A stretch of 12,115 nucleotides of DNA, from NCBI GenBank assembly GCA_963977675.1, contig CAXBPY010000076.1, positions 1-12,115 on the forward strand, written 5' to 3'. Each line of letters begins with the position of its first letter. Position 1 is the first letter of the stretch. The stretch comes from CAXBPY01 sp003455275. Its GTDB lineage: Bacteria > Bacteroidota > Bacteroidia > Chitinophagales > UBA10324. Below, one piece after another: positions 7,029-12,115 of this stretch. The notes under the pieces are model-generated. The model did not search any database. It was given only the letters and a program-made list of their open reading frames with translations, and was not told the DNA's origin. Made by a program: the position numbers and the translations under genes.

Positions 7029-7799
7029 TTACAGCTTCTTCAGCAATTGCGGATCAATCATTACGCTCAACATTACAGAAGAATAATAATCATCGAGCGC
7101 TGTTGTTTTCACCCCGGTGATTACCGAGCCTTCCAGCTTTATGTCTGGAATTTTTGTTAACTGAATCCTGAATCCCGGTTGTAAGTAAATATTTTGAAAA
7201 TAAAATCCGAATCCATTCGCTTCATTGTCTAAAGTAATTCCATCTTTATATTCATCTGCCAGTGCATAAGAGAACCGGCATCCGAGAGAAAAATTATTTT
7301 TTCCGGAAGGAAAATGATTGTATGCAAATTGAAACGAAGGCAGCAGATAATTAATCCGGTCATTGATGATGATTGGCTTAGTACCAAAAGTGTAAGCAGG
7401 AAAATAATGATAATTGATTTGATTGTGCTCACCAATCATTTGAAAAGACAATTCAATTCCATTGTAATTTTTATTTGAAGAAAAATATCCGACTCCGGCA
7501 TTAGCAGAAAATGCACCCGTCAATGCCTGAGTTGAAACCCGGTTTCCTTTTTCCAGATGAAACAATGAGGAATTCAATTGGGTTACTCCGGAAATAAAAA
7601 AATGATTGCTCAAGCTATGCGCAACACCAATTTGCGCTCCAACAATCTGCATGAATGGCCGCACAATGGTTTTTGTTTGATGTGAAGAATCGAAAGCATA
7701 AATGTTTAATCGTTGCGGATAATAAATCTGGTAACTGCATGAACACAGCATCTCAGCAAAACACAGAAATCCAATTACACTTAGAAAAAAATTCCGCAT
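7029..7799 (-). CDS. Putative outer-membrane lipoprotein, beta-strand rich, unknown function
   Basis: Protein of 256 residues. The N-terminus is a lipoprotein signal: a hydrophobic run at 4-18, then LCSC with the acylated cysteine probably Cys21. The mature part is rich in alternating aromatic/polar strands (for example GVGYFSSNKNYNGIELSFQMIG and FSLGCRFSYAL) in Gly-punctuated pattern, as in outer-membrane barrels or porin-like folds, and has no known catalytic motif. I do not recognise the family. It follows the outer-membrane protein gene by 22 bp on the same strand, so the two are likely one transcript. Its stop codon is 3 bp from that of the convergent uvrA-like gene. A barrel-like body on a lipoprotein anchor is unusual; the acylation call rests only on the N-terminus. 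Confidence 0.8.
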   Translation of the reverse strand: MRNFFLSVIGFLCFAEMLCSCSYQIYYPQRLNIYAFDSSHQTKTIVRPFMQIVGAQIGVAHSLSNHFFISGVTQLNSSLFHLEKGNRVSTQALTGAFSANAGVGYFSSNKNYNGIELSFQMIGEHNQINYHYFPAYTFGTKPIIINDRINYLLPSFQFAYNHFPSGKNNFSLGCRFSYALADEYKDGITLDNEANGFGFYFQNIYLQPGFRIQLTKIPDIKLEGSVITGVKTTALDDYYSSVMLSVMIDPQLLKKL

Positions 7800-7821
7800 A
7801 AAAAATTCAGAGTAAAAATTT

Positions 7822-8433
7822 CTATCTGAAATAAAATCCCATTCCGAGAGTCAGTGTGTTGTAATTGTATTGTTCAAACACGCTGGTGAAAGGAATGATG
7901 CGATAGATCGCGAAAGCATTGAATCGTTTGTGCTTCAAAAGCATTTCTGCCTGCGTAGTAAAATTTATTCCAAGTGTAGAAAGTTTTTTGTCTTCAGAAT
8001 TATTCTTTATCGAATTCCACCCTGCGCCGGTGCCGGCATTCCAACGAAATGATTTTGTTGAATTGTTCAGCAACACGAAATATAAATTCAAGCCCACGCT
8101 TAAATCTTTTAGTGTCGCGCTCTCCAACTCATTGGGCGCAACAATAATTTGCTCCTGAACACTCGAATACATTCCTGAAACTTCAAGGAACGCAGGGCTG
8201 TCTTTATCATCATCTTCCACGCGCACACCACCACCGAAACTGTATGCAGGTCTGCTTGCAAATGGCGCTCGCGTTGCAGCATCAGTGTAACAAGCAAAAC
8301 CATGCTTCACAAAAAAAGTAAATGGTCTGTCAGGTTCTCCATTCGGAAGAAGATGCTTGGGTTTGGTGGGTTGTTGCGCAAAAGCAAAACTGCAAGCGCA
8401 ACATGTGGCAATCAGGAAGAAAAACTTTTTCAT
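7822..8433 (-). CDS. Small outer-membrane beta-barrel protein, unknown function
   Basis: Protein of 203 residues with a signal peptide, MKKFFFLIATCCACSFAFA, cut after Ala19 (AFA/QQ). The body shows strands spaced like an 8-stranded barrel (FFVKHGFACYTD, AYSFGGGVRVE, AFLEVSGMYSS, LSVGLNLYFVLL, FRWNAGTGAGWNS, NFTTQAEMLLK, FNAFAIYRIIPF, LTLGMGFYFR). It ends in FYFR, an aromatic C-terminal strand of the kind used for barrel insertion. No enzyme motif is seen. The ATG at 8433 gives a normal signal peptide. It is first in a two-gene minus-strand unit with the lipoprotein downstream, and divergent, by 47 bp, from the 130-residue gene of the efflux locus. Role unknown. Confidence 0.82.
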   Translation of the reverse strand: MKKFFFLIATCCACSFAFAQQPTKPKHLLPNGEPDRPFTFFVKHGFACYTDAATRAPFASRPAYSFGGGVRVEDDDKDSPAFLEVSGMYSSVQEQIIVAPNELESATLKDLSVGLNLYFVLLNNSTKSFRWNAGTGAGWNSIKNNSEDKKLSTLGINFTTQAEMLLKHKRFNAFAIYRIIPFTSVFEQYNYNTLTLGMGFYFR

Positions 8434-8458
8434 TAGGCAAGAATAGAAATATTAAAAC

Positions 8459-8466
8459 TAAGTTTG
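8459..8466 (+). promoter_or_regulatory. Candidate -7 box of the efflux locus
   Basis: TAAGTTTG is an exact match to the Bacteroidota -7 consensus TAnnTTTG, 14 bp before the ATG at 8481. TTAG at 8433-8436, 22 bp upstream, is a poor -33 candidate. The facing minus-strand gene has a similar box, TATTCTTG (complement of 8438-8445). The 47-bp divergent gap thus may hold two overlapping promoters. Confidence 0.4.
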
Positions 8467-8480
8467 TGTTCCGAAAACAA

Positions 8481-8873
8481 ATGAAGCAAGCCGCCGCAGT
8501 TTTTATTCTCAGCTATTTTTTTCTTGGAAGTTTTATTCTTCCGCAAGGCGATTTCTCCGTATTGCCGCAGCTTCCGAAAATGTATCAGCACTGTAAACTC
8601 ACAGAAGACCCCGACATGAACATTTTCGATTTTGTGACTGACCACCTGCTCGATTTTGATTCGGCATTCGGCATTCACGAAACCGAGGAAAATGAAAAGC
8701 CGCACTCACCTGTTCCGTTTCAGAATCAGCGCCACCAGTCGGTATTTAATCATGTGAGAATGGTTTTTTCCTGTTCGTTCACCGAAATTCAAAATTTTAT
8801 TCCCGCACATTTTATTTCTGTTCTTATACCAGATAATTTTTCAAGAGGAATATTTCATCCGCCAAGTTTGTAA
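8481..8873 (+). CDS. 130-residue secreted/anchored protein of the RND efflux locus
   Basis: The ATG at 8481 is preferred to an in-frame ATG at 8322, because the longer reading would run through the coding start of the opposite-strand barrel gene and bury the signal. From 8481 it starts MKQAAAVFILSYFFLGSFILPQ, a signal peptide or N-terminal membrane anchor. The rest has LPKMYQHCKLTEDPDMNIFDFVTDHL (roughly 29-54), a His/Pro-containing middle and a terminal IFHPPSL. I recall short proteins of this style (LPxLxxHY..., D-F-L-xx-H, terminal IFHPP) just upstream of RND heavy-metal efflux genes in Bacteroidota, but cannot check it. Several His and one Cys could bind metal; this is inference. It is followed 65 bp later by the PepSY-like gene. 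Confidence 0.75.
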   Translation: MKQAAAVFILSYFFLGSFILPQGDFSVLPQLPKMYQHCKLTEDPDMNIFDFVTDHLLDFDSAFGIHETEENEKPHSPVPFQNQRHQSVFNHVRMVFSCSFTEIQNFIPAHFISVLIPDNFSRGIFHPPSL

Positions 8874-8938
8874 CTGTTTTCTATCGCAGCTGAAATCAGT
8901 TGCATCTTTATTTCTTACAAACTTTTAAAATTAAAATC

Positions 8939-9355
8939 ATGAAACTAAAAATCATTATCAGCTTCATGCTGATGAGTATATTTTCTTATGCAGGAACAAC
9001 TCCGCCTGCCGCAGTGCTCAATGCATTCAAAACAAAATTCCCGAACGCTACGGAAGTGAAATGGGGAATGGAAAACAAAACTGAGTATGAAGCAGAGTTC
9101 ACGCTTGATGGAAAAAAAATTTCCGCCAACTTTAAAACTGATGGAAGCTGGGTTGAAACCGAAACCGGAGTTGCACAAAAAGATTTGCCAGCCGGAGTGA
9201 TGGACTACATCAATAAAAATTACGCCGGGGCAAAAGTGAATGAGACAGCTAAAATTGAAATGCCGGATAAAACGGTTTATGAAGTGGAAGTGAAAGGCAA
9301 ATCAGTGCTGTTCGATTTGAGTGGAAAATTTTTAAGCGAGTCGAAAGAAGATTAG
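8939..9355 (+). CDS. PepSY-like periplasmic protein (DUF2874/BLIP-like)
   Basis: The ATG at 8939 is chosen over an in-frame ATG at 8900, since it gives a clean signal peptide, MKLKIIISFMLMSIFSYA, cut after Ala18. The 138-residue precursor is two copies of one domain. The first has a helix AVLNAFKTKFPNATEVKW and strands TEYEAEFTLDGKKISANF then DGSWVETE. The second has GVMDYINKNYAGAKVNET, TVYEVEVKGKSVLFDLSG and KFLSESK. The pattern F-x-x-x-x-P-x-A-x-x-V-x-W-x and Y-E-A-x-F marks the PepSY-like, beta-lactamase-inhibitor-like family of Bacteroidota. It is thought to bind proteins or ligands in the periplasm; no reaction is known. It ends right before a strong terminator and may be expressed above the pump genes behind it. 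Confidence 0.88.
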   Translation: MKLKIIISFMLMSIFSYAGTTPPAAVLNAFKTKFPNATEVKWGMENKTEYEAEFTLDGKKISANFKTDGSWVETETGVAQKDLPAGVMDYINKNYAGAKVNETAKIEMPDKTVYEVEVKGKSVLFDLSGKFLSESKED

Positions 9356-9361
9356 CGAAAT

Positions 9362-9395
9362 AAAAAAGTGTTCCGTTTCGGCGGAACACTTTTTT
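9362..9395 (+). terminator. Intrinsic terminator after the PepSY-like gene
   Basis: Perfect 14-bp inverted repeat: AAAAAAGTGTTCCG (9362-9375) pairs with CGGAACACTTTTTT (9382-9395) around the 6-nt loop TTTCGG. A U-tract of six follows the GC core, so it should terminate plus-strand transcription; the A-tract on the other arm makes it bidirectional in principle. It starts 6 bp after the PepSY-like stop codon and ends 13 bp before the tolC start codon. Confidence 0.85.
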
Positions 9396-9408
9396 CTAAT
9401 CGAACCAA

Positions 9409-10728
9409 ATGGAAAAAAACTTCTTTAAGAAATTTTTTACGACGCTTAGCTTTTTCACCTTTCATTTTTTTGAGGCGAAGCCGAAATCCCGATTCATCGG
9501 GACACTTTTTGCCTTTCTATTTGTCACACTGAGCTTGACGAAGTGTGATGCACAGAATTCACTCAACAGTTATATTCAGTCAGCAATAAAGTTCAGTCCC
9601 GTTTTTGCCGACAATGAAAATCAACAACAGTCCCTCGCGCTCGATAGTTTGCTCATACGCGCCGGGCTGAAACCTCAAGTTGGTTTCACTAGCAATGATT
9701 TGTATGCGCCCGTTGTAAATGGTTTTGGTTACGACAATGCAATTACCAATGGAGCAAATGTGAATGCGCTGCTCGGAGTGAATTATTCTTTTGCCGGAAA
9801 GAAAAATCTTTCTAATCAGTTTGGAGCGCTCAACATTCAAAAAGAAATTCTTCAACTGAACAAGAAACTTACTGAGCGCGATTTGAAACAAAGCGTGGAG
9901 CAGCAATTCATCACAGTGTATGGCGAACAGCAGGATTTGAAAAATCAACAACAGTTGCTTTCTCTTCTGAAATCGGAAGAAGAAATTTTAAAGCAACTCA
10001 CGCAGTCGGCGGTTTACAATCAAACTGACTACCTGAATTTTTTAGTCACCTACAATCAAAGCAAACTCGGTTATGCGCAGCAACTATTGAAAGCAAAATC
10101 AGATTTGTATGTATTGAATTACCTGTGCGGAATTGCTGACACATCATTTGTTTCTCTTGCAGCGCCGGGAGTTTCGTTGACAGAAAAAAAATCTTCTTCA
10201 TCATCACTCGGCTTTCAGCAATTTGTGTTTGATAGTTTGAAACTGAAAAATGATTTGGATAAAATTCAGTTTGCTTACAAGCCAAAACTGAGTGTGCTTG
10301 GCGATGCAGGTTACAATTCTTCTTTCGCTAATCATCCGGCAAAAAATTTCGGAGCCAGTGTGGGCTTAAATTTTTCTGTTCCCATTTACGATGGAAAGCA
10401 ACGCAACATTCAATCGCAAAAATTGCAATTGCAACAGAGCACTAACAATGCGAGCAGAAATTATTTCACCTCTCAATTTGAAATCAGGCAATCACAACTG
10501 CGCAATGAAATTTCACAAACTGAAAAATTGAAAAGTGATGCGCAACAACAATTACAACTTTCTCAAACTCTACTCGATGCTGATAAAAAATTATTAGAAA
10601 CCGGCGACTTGCACATTGCAGATTACTTACTCGCGCTTTCTGCTTACATCACTGCACAGTCAACCGTTACACAATTAGAAGTCAGCCGGCTTCAACTCAT
10701 CAGTCAATACAATTACTTCATTCAATAA
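9409..10728 (+). CDS. TolC-family outer-membrane efflux channel
   Basis: Outer-membrane factor of a tripartite RND pump, forming a trimeric channel-tunnel. The 439-residue protein has the two OEP-type repeats: long heptad-like helices with SLALDSLLIRAGLKPQVGF (60s-80s), GVNYSFAGKK, KSDLYVLNYLCGI, then in the second half KPKLSVLGDAGYNSSF, GLNFSVPIYDG and a Gln-rich helix around residues 340-400. It ends with LISQYNYFIQ, normal for the family. The N-terminus is odd: two hydrophobic stretches (FFTTLSFFTFHFF and FIGTLFAFLFVTLSL) separated by EAKPKSR, with a signal cut after CDA before QNSLNSYI. The middle of this region is coded by palindromic REP-like DNA. The ATG at 9409 is the only reasonable in-frame start. 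Stop is 2 bp from the adaptor gene. Confidence 0.93.
   Translation: MEKNFFKKFFTTLSFFTFHFFEAKPKSRFIGTLFAFLFVTLSLTKCDAQNSLNSYIQSAIKFSPVFADNENQQQSLALDSLLIRAGLKPQVGFTSNDLYAPVVNGFGYDNAITNGANVNALLGVNYSFAGKKNLSNQFGALNIQKEILQLNKKLTERDLKQSVEQQFITVYGEQQDLKNQQQLLSLLKSEEEILKQLTQSAVYNQTDYLNFLVTYNQSKLGYAQQLLKAKSDLYVLNYLCGIADTSFVSLAAPGVSLTEKKSSSSSLGFQQFVFDSLKLKNDLDKIQFAYKPKLSVLGDAGYNSSFANHPAKNFGASVGLNFSVPIYDGKQRNIQSQKLQLQQSTNNASRNYFTSQFEIRQSQLRNEISQTEKLKSDAQQQLQLSQTLLDADKKLLETGDLHIADYLLALSAYITAQSTVTQLEVSRLQLISQYNYFIQ
9487..9502. repeat. Short palindrome inside the tolC leader
   Basis: TCCCGAT (9487-9493) and ATCGGGA (9496-9502) form a 7-bp stem with a 2-nt gap. It is translated in frame as part of KSRFIG. 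GC-rich compared with its AT-rich surroundings and close to the second palindrome, it looks like one half of a dispersed repeat. Confidence 0.5.
9521..9548. repeat. REP-like element in the tolC signal-peptide region
   Basis: TCACACT (9524-9530) and AGTGTGA (9542-9548) form a 7-bp stem around GAGCTTGACGA. The core CTGAGCTTGACGAAG is of the type I know as CTGAGCTTGTCGAAG, a repeat common in bacterial intergenic regions. Here it is read in frame and makes VTLSLTKCD, the end of the hydrophobic core and the cleavage-site region of the signal peptide. Confidence 0.6.
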
Positions 10729-10730
10729 CT

Positions 10731-11660
10731 ATGAAAAAAATTTCTGAACTGATTCTGCTCGCGCTTTTTTCTGCACTTATTTTTTCGTGCGGCGAAGAAG
10801 GCGACAATGCAGATTCATCCAACATAAAAAATGCAACTCCTGTTACAATCACTTCCATCACACAGGGTGCGCTCACGCAAACTGTGGAGTTGAGTGCGAC
10901 TTCTTCCTTCCAACAAAAAACAATGGTGAAAGCAAACAGCGCCGGTTATCTCGCCGATTTAAAAATGAGAACCGGCGATTTCATAAACAAGGGAGAAACA
11001 CTTTTCACCATTAAATCAAAAGAGGCAGCGAGCATTGGCAATACGATTAATAAAATTGATTCGTCGTTTCACTTCAAAGGTGTGAGCGAAATGAAATCTC
11101 CTGTGAGCGGCTACATCAGCGAAGTGAATTTTTCTGCCGGAGATTTTGTGCAGGAAGGAGAACAGGTGCTTACTGTGAGTGATGCTTCAAGTTTTGCTTT
11201 TGTGCTCAGCATTCCTTACGAGCAGATTTCTCTTCTGAAAAATAATTCTTCACTTGTGCTTCATCTTCCAGATGGAAGCACGCTGAATGGAACACTTGAT
11301 AAAGCAATGCCGACAGTTGACGCGGCAACACAAACGCAAAACATTTTGATTCGTGTCCAGAGCAATCAAATGATTCCGGAAAACCTGATTGCAAAAGTGG
11401 AATTGGTGAAATCGAAAAAAGAAAATGCTGTTACACTTCCATCTGATGCAGTGCTGAGCGATGAAACACAAAAACAATTTTGGATTTTCAAAATGATGAA
11501 TGATTCCACCGCAGTGAAAATTCCAATTGAAAAGGGAGTGGAGAATGGAGATGCAGTTGAAATTCTTTCTCCTCAATTTTCTGCTGCTGATAAATTTCTG
11601 CTCACCGGAAATTATGGTTTGCCTGATACAGCCATTGTTCAAATCGAAAACAACAAGTAG
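10731..11660 (+). CDS. RND efflux periplasmic adaptor (HlyD/membrane-fusion type) lipoprotein
   Basis: Periplasmic adaptor joining the inner-membrane pump to the TolC channel. The 309-residue protein has a lipoprotein signal with Cys20 in IFSC, followed by GEEGD. The first half of the biotinyl-lipoyl-like domain is SAGYLADLKMRTGDFINKGE (70-89) and its second half SPVSGYISEVNFSAGDFVQEGE (123-144). Only about 25 residues lie between them, so the usual long alpha-helical hairpin is missing or very short. The beta-barrel domain (about 150-230) and a membrane-proximal domain (about 235-300, PSDAVLSDETQKQFWIF) follow. It is 2 bp behind tolC and 2 bp ahead of the pump gene, so translationally coupled in one operon. 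Confidence 0.92.
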   Translation: MKKISELILLALFSALIFSCGEEGDNADSSNIKNATPVTITSITQGALTQTVELSATSSFQQKTMVKANSAGYLADLKMRTGDFINKGETLFTIKSKEAASIGNTINKIDSSFHFKGVSEMKSPVSGYISEVNFSAGDFVQEGEQVLTVSDASSFAFVLSIPYEQISLLKNNSSLVLHLPDGSTLNGTLDKAMPTVDAATQTQNILIRVQSNQMIPENLIAKVELVKSKKENAVTLPSDAVLSDETQKQFWIFKMMNDSTAVKIPIEKGVENGDAVEILSPQFSAADKFLLTGNYGLPDTAIVQIENNK

Positions 11661-11662
11661 CC

Positions 11663-12115
11663 ATGCGGTTTTTTCATTCTCACAGAAGCCCGCTGGTTGT
11701 AGTTTCAGCATTCATTCTGCTGGCAGGAATTTTTGTTTACAGCAAAATGCAATCATCGCTTTTGCCTGATGTCACATTTCCCAAAATCAAAATCATTTGC
11801 GATGCCGGACAAATGCCGGTTGACAAAATGATGGTGAGTGTTACACGGCAGGTGGAAGAAGCGGTGAAACAAGTTCCATCGCTCAAACTTTTGCGAAGCG
11901 CTACAAGCCGCGGCAGTTGTGAGCTGTCAGCTTTCATGGACTGGAATGCTGATATTGATAAAAGCAAGCAACAGATTGAATCGAAGATCAGTGAGATCAG
12001 GAATCAGCTTCCAGCCGATGCAGAAATTACCGTAGAGAAAATGAGTCCTTCCGTTCTACCGGTGATTGGTTACACAGTGGAAAGCAATTCGCTTTCGCAA
12101 GTGGAATTGAAAATG
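11663..12115 (+). CDS. RND efflux transporter, inner-membrane subunit (5' part)
   Basis: The first 151 codons of a large proton-driven RND pump cut by the window end. The protein begins MRFFHSHRSPLVVVSAFILL, whose first membrane helix is SPLVVVSAFILLAGIFVYSKM (9-29). Then LLPDVTFPKIKI, DAGQMPVDKMMVSVTRQVEEAV and MDWNADIDKSKQQIESKISEIR give the familiar periplasmic porter start of RND proteins. LPADAEITVEKMSPSVLPVIGYTV follows. The intact frame reaches base 12115. The transmembrane proton-relay and substrate pocket lie outside, so metal (CusA-like) versus drug or lipid export cannot be settled. Being third of a tolC-adaptor-pump operon supports the call. Confidence 0.93.
   Translation, partial: MRFFHSHRSPLVVVSAFILLAGIFVYSKMQSSLLPDVTFPKIKIICDAGQMPVDKMMVSVTRQVEEAVKQVPSLKLLRSATSRGSCELSAFMDWNADIDKSKQQIESKISEIRNQLPADAEITVEKMSPSVLPVIGYTVESNSLSQVELKM

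Noticed and set aside
7014..7030. AAGTT/AACTT inverted repeat across the facing stop codons of the uvrA-like and lipoprotein genes, considered as terminator.
   Set aside because: Only a 5-bp AT-rich stem with no T-tract; expected by chance.
8322..8480. Longer version of the 130-residue protein starting at 8322.
   Set aside because: The extra 53 codons overlap the signal-peptide coding end of the opposite-strand barrel gene and are not hydrophobic at the start. Starting at 8481 gives a proper signal/anchor.
8524..8540. GGAAG/CTTCC small hairpin inside the 130-residue gene.
   Set aside because: A short 5-bp stem within coding sequence; no support for a regulatory role.
8900..8938. Upstream in-frame ATG for the PepSY-like protein.
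   Set aside because: It would put 13 residues in front of an otherwise ordinary signal peptide; the ATG at 8939 fits better.
1..12115. CRISPR array, insertion sequence, toxin-antitoxin pair, phage or defence genes.
   Set aside because: No spaced direct repeats, transposase motifs or defence-type protein motifs were found on either strand.

Overview
The window comes from a low-GC member of the Bacteroidota, probably class Bacteroidia. This is inferred from several things seen together. The glutamyl-tRNA synthetase has the group's typical sequence after KLSKRDG. The UvrA has SPVSG where other phyla have a CxxC pair. The ECF sigma factor ends its helix-turn-helix with NTCLGRMRYALINMRR. Start codons lack Shine-Dalgarno sequences, and TAnnTTTG-like boxes precede several genes. 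All protein assignments come from reading motifs; no database search was possible.

Layout. Positions 34-1578 (minus) encode glutamyl-tRNA synthetase (gltX). Divergent from it, 1750-2838 (plus) encodes an MscS-type mechanosensitive channel; the 171 bp between them hold two related mini-hairpins and an AT-rich degenerate repeat. Convergent with the channel is a minus-strand pair: an ECF sigma factor (3326-3913) and, 242 bp downstream of it, a 79-residue acidic protein (2844-3083). A strongly foldable 68-nt element lies between these two. Divergent from the sigma gene is a 966-residue UvrA-family protein (4125-7025). It ends 3 bp from a convergent minus-strand pair of envelope genes: a small outer-membrane barrel protein (7822-8433) followed by a lipoprotein (7029-7799).

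From 8481 to the right edge everything runs on the plus strand and looks like one envelope/efflux locus. It contains a 130-residue secreted or anchored protein, a PepSY-like periplasmic protein, a strong intrinsic terminator, a TolC-family outer-membrane channel, an RND periplasmic adaptor lipoprotein, and the first 151 codons of an RND inner-membrane pump cut by the window end. The last three genes are separated by only 2 bp each and would build a tripartite efflux pump; its substrate cannot be read from the visible part.

Most notable: the TolC signal-peptide region is encoded by palindromic, REP-like DNA in frame, and the tolC start codon sits 13 nt behind a perfect 14-bp terminator hairpin. 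The rest is mostly ordinary core and envelope gene content. There is no CRISPR array, tRNA, rRNA, prophage or complete mobile element. No stretch over 300 bp is without a gene.
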